From the NCBI GenBank assembly GCA_021397845.1, contig CM038045.1, positions 144,542,638 through 144,606,637 on the forward strand: a stretch of DNA of 64,000 nt, in the 5' to 3' direction. The stretch is from Areca catechu. Its lineage: Eukaryota > Streptophyta > Magnoliopsida > Arecales > Arecaceae. Shown here piece by piece: positions 22,238 through 32,262 of the stretch. The translations under genes were made by a program, and so were the position numbers. A model generated the notes under the pieces. It saw only the letters and a program-made list of their open reading frames with translations. It ran no database searches and was not told the origin of the DNA. Within the stretch, counting starts at the first letter, position 1. Each line of letters opens with the position of its first letter.

Positions 22238-23911
22238 CTAGGTTTGACCTTGGGTCGGAGGATGGCATGCAGAGCATGAAAACTTATCATGGGTGCCTAG
22301 TAGGTGCCATAAGGTCTTCCAGAAGTAGGTGGCAAACCTAATAGGTTCTAACACGTGGTTCACTCTAAAGACTTCGACAAAGTATACTTGGATGGTGTAA
22401 GAAGCATTGGAAGTCCTAGAGGAAGGGAGGAGATATGAGGCGGAGTCTCGAATTACCTGCTGACTAAAGGTGGTGACCTGAAGGTTTGAATGGTGATCTA
22501 TGAGTGTCAACTGGTCATCCTTACGAAAGGGAAAGTTTGCTACTCCTAGGAATGGATCAAGAGATGGTTCGGGGAGTAGCCTAGGACATGTGATTGCAAC
22601 AGTTAAGGTTTGTTCTCTAAGCAAATAATGATCCACTTTCTCAAGAGATGGATTAGAGAATGATTCATGGAAGGGTCTATGGATGATGACCTCAAGACTT
22701 GAAATTTGACCTATGGGTGAGGAAAGGTATACTCTATAGAAGGGTAGCTCAGTCATGCGAAGAAAGGGGTCTGGGGCCATAAGGAGGACTTCTACAGGAC
22801 TGGGTGAATCAATCCGCTCAAGAAAAGGATGTCCAACTGAGATTACGGGAGAGACCTTAGTGGCTGAGCATGGGACGAGGTCCAATTGTAAGAGGCTTGA
22901 TTCAGTCATCCTAAGGAGAGGATCTACCATAGGGTGGGCAAACTTAAACAGTTTAGTGCAAAGATCTTCAATTGGTACTTGGGGAATGACTGTCATTAGA
23001 GGATACGAACTGATAGCTCGGGCTAACACTATGAGTTCTTCCTGGGGGTATTTGACTAAAGGAACCTGGTACTCACAAATCTCTTGAATTTCTGAACTAG
23101 GTCCTATCAGTTGGTTGCTTTCCAAGGTCTCCTCAGGTAAGGAACCAATAGTATCAATGTCACATTCTTCAAGTTCTTCCCCCTTACATTCATCAACTAG
23201 ACTCAAGCCAGCATCATATACTTCCTCGATGCCATCTTCAATGGGTTTCGGGTCAGTGGTAATCGGGTCAACTGATTCTAGGCTTGTCATACCTAACCTT
23301 TCTTCCTCATTGGTAGGCTTGGGTTCTCCCTCATTAATGTCATCCTTAGGATTCTTACCACTTAGCTGTGCACAAGCCAGTCCTATGCATGGGCACTGAC
23401 TAGATTTATGGCCTTTTTCTCCACAAAACAAACATTCTTGTGATATAGGAACCTGGGTCATACTGGGTTTCAAGCTAGTAGAGACCTTACTTGGACATGG
23501 GTGTGGATCTAAATGGTTTGATCTAGAAGACTTGGGTTGTTGAGTGACTTGTCTAGAATATTGTAAGGACCTCTCATAGACACGATCCACACTATAGATA
23601 TCATGGTCAGGCTTCCTAAGGTTATGCTTGGGATCACGGTATAAGGTCCTCCTAGGCTCCTGGCATGGATGAGGTTGGGGCCTATTAAGTTTTGGATCAG
23701 GGGTCCAATTTTGATGTCTACGTTTTTCAAGTACTTGGACTCGATCCCTAAGCTGAGTAAAATTCTCATGGACTTGTTCTTTACACTGGATAACAGTAGC
23801 AGTCATATCCTGACTCAATTTGTTCGTACTTTCAGTAAGAGCTTTAACCATGGCCTCTAAATCAGGTTGGGTTTGACCAGGTTGGTAGGGCACTCCATTA
23901 CGGGTAGACAT
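22238..23911 (-). CDS. E3 Gag-like protein with coiled coil, zinc knuckle and long repeated tail
   Basis: One uninterrupted frame. I choose the ATG at 23911 (MSTRNGVPYQPG, 557 residues); an ATG five codons upstream at 23926 is also possible. Residues about 18-65 are heptad-like (MVKALTESTNKL to VQVLEKRR) and probably a coiled coil. A basic Pro-rich stretch follows, then a zinc knuckle CLFCGEKGHKSSQC at 160-173 (C160, C163, H168, C173). The typical Retrotrans_gag capsid domain does not fit in the short space before the knuckle. The remaining 380 residues are acidic, then degenerate repeats starting DPLLRMTE, DPFLRMTE and DPFLGVAN. I do not recognise this tail. E2 has a decayed homologue. Role in RNA binding or particle assembly is inferred from the knuckle and position. 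Confidence 0.82.
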   Translation of the reverse strand: MSTRNGVPYQPGQTQPDLEAMVKALTESTNKLSQDMTATVIQCKEQVHENFTQLRDRVQVLEKRRHQNWTPDPKLNRPQPHPCQEPRRTLYRDPKHNLRKPDHDIYSVDRVYERSLQYSRQVTQQPKSSRSNHLDPHPCPSKVSTSLKPSMTQVPISQECLFCGEKGHKSSQCPCIGLACAQLSGKNPKDDINEGEPKPTNEEERLGMTSLESVDPITTDPKPIEDGIEEVYDAGLSLVDECKGEELEECDIDTIGSLPEETLESNQLIGPSSEIQEICEYQVPLVKYPQEELIVLARAISSYPLMTVIPQVPIEDLCTKLFKFAHPMVDPLLRMTESSLLQLDLVPCSATKVSPVISVGHPFLERIDSPSPVEVLLMAPDPFLRMTELPFYRVYLSSPIGQISSLEVIIHRPFHESFSNPSLEKVDHYLLREQTLTVAITCPRLLPEPSLDPFLGVANFPFRKDDQLTLIDHHSNLQVTTFSQQVIRDSASYLLPSSRTSNASYTIQVYFVEVFRVNHVLEPIRFATYFWKTLWHLLGTHDKFSCSACHPPTQGQT

Positions 23912-24795
23912 GACGCAAGCAAACACACAAAATGAGACTCAACTGAACGACTACGGGCTAACTAGACCTAGAGCCCAAACTAGATGCCCAATCAGAGTGG
24001 CAAGCTAGCCTGTAGTAACTCAGGACTCAGCCAGGCAGGTGTAAGGGGAGTGTTAGGTCCCTGAATGCCAATCCTAGACACCAATCAGAGATTGGCCAGG
24101 TAGGCGGACCAGCACACAAGCCCTTCGGGATGGAATCCCTGAACCACCATTCTAGACACTGAGTACAAAGCACACATAGAGTAACCAGACAAACTGACTC
24201 AACACTAGCCTTGACCCGACTTGTTGATATCCCTAGCCCACTAGGGCAAATTAGGTCTAATCAATTTTTAGATTAAAGGCTTAGGTTCGAATGAGTGGGT
24301 GGTGGTTTTGGGCTAAGGAGAGGTTATCAACTCCTCCCCTTATCTTAGATGCTCAAATGCCCTTAAGAAGAATTAAGAGATGAACACTCAAAAATAATTG
24401 GATTGCAGAACACAAAAATAGAGTTGCAGTAATTTAATTCTCAGAAATCCCATGGAAACCAATAAATCACAGGAGAATTATGAAAAATAGTTTCAATTAT
24501 ATTGGTTTCAGAAAAATAAAAATCACTAAATTTGGAGTTAACTGCAGTGAGAAATAATTCCTACAACAGGGCAATTACGGGCTGAAAACAGAGCACTACC
24601 CCATTTACAATTCCTGCTACGAAGTTATAACCCAACGGATCCCCTACACGCCCTAGGAACACCCCATGGAATGGGAAGAGGAGGTTTGCACCTCGCTTCA
24701 TTCCAAGGACCGGACGTCCTAGGGAGTCTACTTCGAGCAAACAAAGTAAAAAGAGAGAGACTCAAACAAGCAATCAAAACAGAAACCTAGACAGG
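23912..24795 (-). other. Untranslated leader of E3
   Basis: About 0.9 kb between PBS and gag-like start. It has the sense motif TTGGTGTCTA at 24075-24084 with CCTGGCCAATCTCTGA just 5' of it, a second AGTGTCTAGAATGGTGG at 24145-24160, and CTGCCTGGCTGAGTC near 24025-24040. Copia-6 shows the same order of blocks in its leader (52130-52300). Confidence 0.75.
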
Positions 24796-24807
24796 GCTCT
24801 GATACCA
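24796..24807 (-). other. Primer binding site of E3 (tRNA-iMet)
   Basis: TGGTATCAGAGC on the minus strand, four bases inside the LTR edge at 24812. It is the template for the two ectopic copies at 19501-19562. Confidence 0.95.
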
Positions 24808-25690
24808 AAAATGATGCAGAACAAAGAACAAAGAAGTGTATGCGGAAGTAAATTTAAGATTTTTTTTTTTGTTTTGTTTTTTTTTTTTTTTTTATATTTC
24901 AGAAATTGGCTTCGACTCAAAGTAAAGTTAAACTAAGTCGATGGAAACTAGGTAAGAATTGAAAGCACAATTTAGAAGAAGCTAAGTTATCAGAGTAGTT
25001 CAGAAGTAACGGATCGCTGGGGGTTGAGAAACTCCCAGACCTAGGGTTTCGCTCTGAACTTTCAACAGGACAGAAATAAAGAGAAGAGATGGTTTACCAA
25101 CCAGACAATGATCTTCACAGAATTTGGGTGGAAGAACTCTCTCGAGCAGATTGTTGGATCCTCGGATTCGGCTATCTTCGCAATGGATCCTCCAATACTG
25201 GCCTCGTGGCTGGGTCGGCTTCTCCTGAACTTAAGATCTGGGAAGAAGAAAAACAAGTGATGGATTTAGAGACTCAGGGAAGGATTTACCAAGTTGAAGA
25301 ACTTGAAGGTTGATGTCGCTGAGATCCGAATTCTCTTGAAGGCTGATTCAACTCCCACTGGAAAAAGCTTTGGATCTGAAGTACCTGGACTGTAGCTGGA
25401 TGCTGGTGGTCGGCCTGGACTTGGGGAGAGAGGCCATGGGAGGTGGAATATGCTAGGGCTTAGTGGAAAGAAAAGGGTGATGGGCGGCTAGGTTTTGGGA
25501 GTGGAGTGGCTAACCTAGGGTTTGGGTTTTGGAGATCTCACACCTCCTCAAGGTTCCTGGGGAACCCGGATTTACTCCCTCACGGAGCTCAACACCTGGA
25601 TGCAAGTGCGGAAGAGAGAAAACACAGAGTTTGCTCACTAAAAAAAATTGGTTTCATTCATCTCATTCCTTAGAACTTACAAAGGGGTTC

Positions 25691-25702
25691 TAATTTATAG
25701 GA
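25691..25702 (-). promoter_or_regulatory. TATA box of E3 5' LTR
   Basis: The minus strand reads TCCTATAAATTA. The 3' LTR has the same box near 20448-20459. Transcription from here would enter the leader and the Gag-like frame. Confidence 0.6.
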
Positions 25703-25847
25703 CATTACAAGAGAGTAGGGTTTTACATCTTCCCATGTGGGACTAAAGGAGGGGATCTTTAAATTAGGATTGTAGGATCAATCCCTACTCATATGGCCGG
25801 CCAAATAATTCCAAAGATGATTGAGGCTTCAAAAAAGGAAAGTGGGT

Positions 25848-26199
25848 GGCGCCTCCTTGTCTTGACCTCCAAGAAAATTATTTTTTTCCTTCTATGCTTG
25901 GCCTTATCTGGAAGTGTTTGGGCGCCTCTTAACCTTGCCCTCCAAGAGAAAATTTGTTTCCTTTTATATCTGGCTTTAGTTGGAATGACTAGGATGCCTC
26001 CTAACCTTGCTCTTCAAGAGAAATCTCCTTCCTTCCATGGCTCAACCCTTTTTGGATACCTCCTTTTCTTTCTCCCCAAGTTATGGCTCTTTCTAACTTT
26101 GTTTTGAGTATTTTTGGCAGGTAATGGGCGCCTCCTTGAAGTTCTCTCCAAGAGAATTTCTTCCCTTTCATAGTTTGGTTCTTTTGGGAATGTCTTGGA
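25848..26199. repeat. About 72-bp tandem repeat in E3 U3 (right LTR)
   Basis: Copy of the array at 20604-20955 with a few substitutions; for example, the third unit starts GGATGCCT instead of GGCGCCT. Confidence 0.8.
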
Positions 26200-26590
26200 C
26201 CGCCCCCTTGATTTGTGGACCCCTGGTGGATTTCTCCTCAATTGGCGCATGAAAGAGGGGAGCTGCTATCTGTGGTGTGGGGACCAAAGCCTGCTGGATG
26301 GAGATGTGGCACCCCCTAGACTCAGGCGTATGGCTGGGAGTGTGGCTGGGAGTGTGGCGCCCACTTGCTTGGCCTTGGGAGAAAATGTAACACCCCAGGT
26401 TGAAGCCCTAGTCCACTACTGAGTCAACATGACTCAACAAAATGAAAATGCAGGTAATATAGACTCAAGCTAAATTGAGTTGATCTAGTCAACTCTTATT
26501 ACAAACCAAAAACCCTAATTCTTCGGGCAAGGTTAATCAGAGATCCAGATGGAGCTCTGAAGTCTTCTTCTGAGTCTGGTGCCCGCACCA

Positions 26591-27013
26591 GGCAACCTTG
26601 GTTGTCAGGACCTATCTAGATATAGGCTAACCCTAGGTAATGTTTAATTATTTGAACAACTTGTTTGCTTTTAAAACCTTAACCTAATTAAAATATTTTT
26701 TTCTATCATCTCTAGATTTAGGACTTTATAGGTCTCTCACCTTTAGAATTCTTCTTTCATCTATCTTTCCATGATGTTTGCTCAAACAAAAATTAAGTCC
26801 TACAAGACTTTAAGGTCACTAATGGAGAAATGGATTTTGTTGTATGACCTGAAATCCTATAGGACTTATGTTACCCTGATTAGTTCTATTCAACAGTTTA
26901 GAATTAGATTCCTAGCTAATAATTTTGTAATTAGACCTTGGATGATTAACGTGCATCCTCAATTTACTAGACATGAAGATGCAAACTTTTATACAAGGGA
27001 ATCTGAAGAAGAT
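26591..27013 (+). other. Flank between E3 and Copia-3; orphan open frame
   Basis: The TSD copy GGCAA is at 26591-26595. The rest is the continuation of the DNA left of E3. A 92-codon plus-strand frame starts at 26771 (MMFAQTKIKSYKTL) and runs to 27049, into the Copia-3 LTR. I do not recognise it. Because its last dozen codons are LTR sequence, it is unlikely to be a real gene. Confidence 0.4.
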
Positions 27014-28238
27014 ATTATTAGAAAATATGTCCTAATGCCAATCATTTAACTTGTAGATGATTGATTTTGTATATAAATTATTATGAATAAAAGTTATTTT
27101 TAGCTGTTCATCACATTGCATCTTCATGTAATGAGCTCTTGTATGATGGATTTCTTAGAATTACATCTTATATGATAAATAAAGGATTTATCATGTGGTT
27201 CTTAAAATTATTCATGACCAGATGATACATTATTATAGGACAATGATGTATCATGTATAGGTCATTGTATGCCATATGAGTTAGTTATCCTCTTCACCTA
27301 GGAGTGTGGAGATATTGGTATGGCATACAGGTAATGTGTAGGACATTTCACTAAATGTGACCCACCTGTGAAGCACTCTTCTACCAAGTATTACTCATGA
27401 AGGGATATAGACATAAGTGTCCCTCACACATGAAATCACCATGATGACTTGCAAGCAACTCACTATACTTTGGTGCTAGACTACCAAGATTTCTAATATA
27501 ATGATGGAAGGTTTTTAGGTGCAGTCAAGTACTTGTAGAGTTAGTGTGTGAGTTAAGATGGAGCTGATCCCTTTAAATGTTAAAGTGAATATCTAATTGT
27601 ATTTTAATTTAGTAAAATCTTGGTCAGGGTAGTTCTTATGAGTCACATGATTTTTGAGGTTATGATACATTGTTGACGTACTATTTAAGGATTTGTAATT
27701 AAACTCTGAAATCATCCTAAGCATTGAAAGTCAAAGGAATGAATTATATGGTAACTATATGCCAGAGGTTCTTGAATATTGTTTTGTGACTTTTGACCTA
27801 CCTGAATGTCAGATGTCATTGCTAGATTATAACTTTGATTGATATCAAAATTATTCATGTGCTACCAACTTAGTATTCGAACCTATGGAGTCACACATAA
27901 TAAGATTTTCTACCTAATCTAATGGCTGATCAATGATTGTGAATCATTTCAGAATTTTATTATCAATATAATTGATAATGGATCATGAGTCGACACTTCC
28001 AAGTGTCGACACTTTGGTGAGTTAATACTTGAGATTTTTTTTATTGTTGACCCATCAATGTTACAAAAGTTATGATAGAAATTTTTTAATAAAAGTTGGT
28101 AAATTATTGAAGAATTAATCAATAATTGGATTACTGGTTAACTCAATTTATTAAGTCATAGAATTTGGGTCAACCCAAATATGATTTGTTTTGAACTCGA
28201 ATTGAGTCTAATTTCATTGGACCTACCTCATGCACCCT

Positions 28239-28380
28239 AGTCCTATTTGAATTTAAATTTTGAATTTAAATTTAAATGGTCTCAGAATTTGAATTCAAAT
28301 TTGAATTTTGAATTTAACTTTAAATTTTGAATTTAACATTGAATTAAAATTTCAACTTGAATTTTGAATTCAAGTTGGTT
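28239..28380. repeat. Degenerate TTGAATTTAAA-type repeat in Copia-3 U3
   Basis: A chain of TTTGAATTTAAA / TTTGAATTCAAA words, partly self-complementary, ends 70 bases before the TATA box. A run of ten C follows near 28396. Confidence 0.8.
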
Positions 28381-28450
28381 TTAACCTTTCTAATCTTCCC
28401 CCCCCCCCATATCTCTCCCTAACTCTCTCACCCTCTTAACCACTTGGGTG

Positions 28451-28460
28451 CCTATATAGA
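28451..28460 (+). promoter_or_regulatory. TATA box of Copia-3 LTR
   Basis: GCCTATATAGATGG in the plus strand, in the right place for a U3/R border in a 2.1-kb LTR. Confidence 0.6.
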
Positions 28461-29134
28461 TGGATTGCTAATGGGTGGGAGGAGTTGATTAAGTGCTAGT
28501 CAAGAATTTCTAAGTTAGAGAGAAGAAAGGCTAGCTAAGTTTTTATCTAAGTAAAAGCTAGAGTGGGGTAGTGAGGCTATGAGATTTGGGTGTGTGCTCC
28601 CTAGTACTTTTACTAGGATTTGGAAAGAGAAAGGGAAAAAGGAATTGTTCTATTATATCTTCTCTACCAAATCTATCCTTAAGAATGTTCTTTTTCAACT
28701 CTAGGAGGGTCCTGGCATCTTGAAGAAGGAAGGAAGATTAGCCATCGAGGTTCCAAAGGAGCTAGCACTTCGAGGGAGCTAATCAAGACAGAGCTTTAGT
28801 GTGGATCACCTGAAAAGGATAAACACTTTGTATGGCTAGCAGGGTCTTTAAAGCTCTACCCTTTAGTAGTGGTGATCATCATCTACTATTGAAAGGTAGT
28901 GATATAATCATTGTGCTGTAGATATAGTCTACAACAACATATTTGTATTTGTATTCATTTTATAGTTTTGCTTTTCTTTATATGCATATTATCATGTCAT
29001 TATCTTGTATAGGCTATTTATAGAAATATTCTAATGCATGAGTAAATTAAATGGTATAATCTTGTGGATTTCAATTCATTTTTGTTTCAAAATTTTTGAA
29101 ATACATAAATGAAATAGCCTAGGTTTTCTAATTG

Positions 29135-29146
29135 TGGTATCAAAGC
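29135..29146 (+). other. Primer binding site of Copia-3, one mismatch
   Basis: TGGTATCAAAGC, the iMet-type PBS with A in place of G at the ninth base. It sets orientation and the end of the LTR. Confidence 0.8.
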
Positions 29147-29288
29147 ACTAAGTTCTTATGGCATGATGATCATATATATAAACTTAAATATTAAAAATAA
29201 TTTTTCTTTTCACTTAGTACCTAGATTGGATGGATTCACCAAGCTATTCGGTCATGGGAGAGAAGTAGGGTTTAAAGGCCCTCTCGTC

Positions 29289-31697
29289 TGTTGGATTTCT
29301 AAGGTTTCGATAGAATAGTGGAAGAATGGATTTTCAAAAATTTCATTCTTGAAAATCCTATAACTAGAAACCCTAAGCCCAAGATCCCTTATTCATTACA
29401 ATTAACAAGTAATTCAATTAGGGTTTGGAAAAATACCTGGAATGCTAATTCCTTCTTTTTTCCATTAGGCACACAAGTGCATGACCTCCAGAGATGATCC
29501 ACATAGGAATTGATCTTAGGAAGTAGTCCTTGGTAGGTTGCTTAAACTACTGGGACTCTTCTAACAGCCTTTCTTCCTTTGGCAGCCTCTCCTTTCTTGC
29601 ATAGACACTTGTCCTCCAGTATAGCACTCTGAGCCCTCTTCAAAACCTCTCTTCACTATCTTTTTCACTTCTTAAATCTCTTCCTATACCCTTGTCTTAA
29701 AATAATGAACTTGTCTAAAGACAAGACCTATGTGCTAACAAGGGAGAAAGGAGACAAGGATAGTGTAATAGAGTGTAAGTGTAAGTGTAAGAAAGGAATC
29801 AGATTTTTTCATCACTCGGAATAAATACCGATGGCTATTTATAGGAGAGTGGGAGGTGCCAAATAATCCTTCTCATCAGCCTTTGATATGTCAATCAACA
29901 AATCATATAAGACCATTCATCAAGAAGAAGTCTTATCTTTGAAAAATCATGACTCTTCTGTGCCAACTGCCCTATTCTAGTCCCTTTATGAATTCATCCG
30001 ACTTCTCCATTTGCCACTTGTAATTTTATAGTTACAAAGAAGCCAAGGGACATGAACTTTTATTTAGTAGCATCGGTGATTTGAAATTCCTTAAAGCAGA
30101 AGGACTCTACTTCTTAGAATTAGTGCCAAACATGAAGAGTCGTAACTCTTCATGCACCAACTCCCTTTCACCGAACTTCTTCTCTATTGACTAGTCAAAA
30201 GCCAATTTAAAAAAGGCATGGATATTAAGATGAAGTCTCTTGGACTTCATCTGGCTTTGGCAACTGACAAGCATAAGGACTCTTGGTCCTTTTGTGCACA
30301 TCAACTTTGGCGCATACCATAAATTGGCACCTAAGAGTCTTTTCTTGTTATGACTCTTCATTTAAATTAAGTAAAGGCTGATAAAATCTGAATAAATCCA
30401 GATAAATTGTGCCCCTCCTTGGACTCAACCCAATCTAGGATTCCCTCAAATCGGCTACCTCATTAAGCAACCTTTAGACCCAATTCAATTGTGTTAGGAG
30501 TTAGGTCAGCCTACACATGCTAGTATGTAATCTAGCTAACCAATTAGGATCCCATGACCCTAATAAAATTCTAATTGACTTCCTAGGTCAATTTTATAAT
30601 GTGTGTGACCCTTTGGATTCTACATCTAGATAGAAGTAGGTCTAGGTTCAAGCTGATTCGATCCAATCGAACCCGATTATCTAATTAGGTCAAATTGAGC
30701 TGACTTAAGTTGCCAATTTGAACTAGCTTTGGAACTGACTCATGAATCCAATCGAATTGATTCATGAAAACCTACAAGACATGATTAATGTCTAGAAATG
30801 TGTCATGCCTACCCAGAAGACAAGGAATTTGGTAGAAAGTACTAAAATACCCTTTAGTGAAAAGTTATCGTGCAATTCAATCTTTCGATCTCCCTTTGTC
30901 CAGAATAAGTGATGGGTAAGGATAATTGTCAAACCCTAGTACTTAGTCATTTTGAATCTCAATTTGATAATAAAGACTCTACTATTGACTGATTAGAAAC
31001 CACTTCTAATCTCATTCTGCTTTGATCAAAGATTCCCTGAGTCATCAATCGAAGAGATTACATGGGATAACATTTTCTCTTACTAGGAATGATCGATTCC
31101 TTGTTCGTCCACTCACATCCTTCATACACCTTCCACCATATCTGAGAACACCCTATATATGACTCAATATCATGAATGAGTATGAACCAAAACATGGCAT
31201 AGTGTGCATAAGGAACCATGGTGATCTCAGGTCTAAAGATCACTTGCACAACTCTCACTATGAGACTATCTCTTGACAAGTAGTAAGACTTCCATAAGAT
31301 AGTCTCAATCCGGATTAGTTCAATGAACTCATACCCTAATGAGCACCCTTATCCTTGTATTAGTGTCTTTACACAAGTAGTTGTGAGACCAACTACCCTC
31401 TCCATCGAGCATACATAGGATAAGCTAGGCTTTCTTGAAGCACCAATCCCCGAATCGATGATCCAACGACTAGAAACATTTTAGATTAGAATTTATAGGA
31501 ACTTAGGTCTCACCATTATGATCTTCATCATAACCCTAATTTCTTTATCCTAATCTATGGGATTTATCATAATCTTTAAATAAGACACAGCAATATGATG
31601 AAAAAAAAGCCTTTATTAACATGATAATGTCATACATGAGTCAGAAGATTATTAAAATACTTTTACAAAGATTAGCTTTTAGGGCACTTTTCTTTCA
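29289..31697 (-). repeat. 3' LTR of Copia-2 (2.4 kb)
   Basis: Similar to the Copia-1 LTRs over much of its length (for example, 30600-31690 against 6450-7550). It ends GCACTTTTCTTTCA at 31697 beside the PPT. The outer edge is placed at TGTTGGATTTC (29289). The partner LTR is gone, so no TSD test is possible. Confidence 0.85.
29835..29844 (-). promoter_or_regulatory. TATA box in Copia-2 LTR
   Basis: The minus strand reads CCTATAAATAGCC. It matches the position of the Copia-1 box. As a 3' LTR promoter it would transcribe leftward into Copia-3. Confidence 0.55.
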
Positions 31698-31712
31698 ATC
31701 TTCCACTTGCAC
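31698..31712 (-). other. Polypurine tract of Copia-2
   Basis: The minus strand reads GTGCAAGTGGAAGATT directly before the LTR; one G-to-A change relative to Copia-1. Confidence 0.8.
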
Positions 31713-32256
31713 TAAAGCCAATCACCCTTGTATTTTATACCTATACAATCTAGGTGGTAACCAAACTACTACCGTGGTAGTGCTTTAATGTATGGGTCTG
31801 CTATATTATTCTTTGTATCTACTCATTTGATAACAACATCTTGTCCATGAACAAGATGGAAGCATCTTAGGATGTGCTTGGACTTATTATGAGACCTTGT
31901 CTCCTAGTTTGCACAATAATTCCAGTGTTACCACAATAAAGTGGCACCGGTTGTTCTATAATAGGAACCACACCCAATTCTATGATGAATTTCTTCATTC
32001 ACACAGCTTCCTTTATGGCTTCACTTGCAGCTATGTACTTTGCCTCAATGACCGAGTCAATTATAGTCGACTGCTTTGTACTCTTCCAACACACTGCACC
32101 ACCATATAGGGTGAAGACATACCCTGATATAGATTTGCTATCATCTGGATCTAATGGAAAACTAGAATCTGTATATCCTTCTAGTTTTAAATCTGATCTA
32201 CCATATTGAAGAAAAACATCCTTAGTCCTTCTCAGGTACTTAAGGATATTTTTCAC
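31713..32256 (-). pseudogene. Copia-2 RNase H and polyprotein C-terminus
   Basis: The frame at 31999-32256 reads ILKYLRRTKDVFL, EGYTDSSF with the first RNase H Asp, then SISGYVFTLYGGAVCWKS and the block VIEAKYIAASEA with the catalytic Glu. The C-terminal part is broken by frameshifts. The last codons before the PPT (HLDC...KYKGDWL-stop) are still recognisable at 31713-31760. Confidence 0.88.
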
Positions 32257-32262
32257 AGGTTT

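Larger units (their letters stand above)
19501..26590 (-). mobile_element. E3: young non-autonomous Ty3-type element with extended 3' end
   Basis: The LTRs are 19563-21346 and 24812-26590. The TSD GGCAA is perfect at 19496-19500 and 26591-26595, so the inserted unit includes the extra 62 bp at 19501-19562. By eye the LTRs differ at roughly 30 positions in 1.78 kb plus one variable T-run (about 2%), so insertion is recent on a plant timescale. The interior codes for one open 558-codon Gag-like protein and the C-terminal end of a Ty3 integrase. Movement would need enzymes supplied in trans. Confidence 0.95.
24812..26590 (-). repeat. 5' LTR of E3
   Basis: 1779 bp with TGATGCAGAAC at 24812 and GCCCGCACCA at 26590. 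Outside follows the TSD GGCAA. It carries the U3 array at 25848-26199 and a TATA box at 25691-25702. Confidence 0.95.
27014..29134 (+). repeat. 5' LTR of Copia-3 (about 2.1 kb)
   Basis: The start is set near 27014 from similarity to the Copia-1 LTR start (TTAGAAAATATGTCCTAATG against TGATAGAAAAATGCCCTAAG). The end is set by the PBS at 29135. Terminal TG and CA are not clear, so both edges are approximate. It contains the TATA box at 28451 and an AT-rich repeat just upstream. Confidence 0.7.
27014..29288 (+). mobile_element. Copia-3: 5' LTR, PBS and truncated leader, plus orientation
   Basis: A plus-strand LTR of Copia type is followed by a PBS and about 140 bases of leader, after which the Copia-2 LTR starts. 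No gag-pol of this element is in the window. The U3 start and the central part (for example, ATCACCATGATGACTTGCAA around 27440) can be aligned with the Copia-1 LTR read on its sense strand, so it is a distant relative in opposite orientation. Confidence 0.75.

Noticed and set aside
27014..29134. 3' LTR of an element whose leader lies at 19300-27013
   Set aside because: The sequence after it is a PBS and leader, so it is a 5' LTR. The DNA before it has no PPT.
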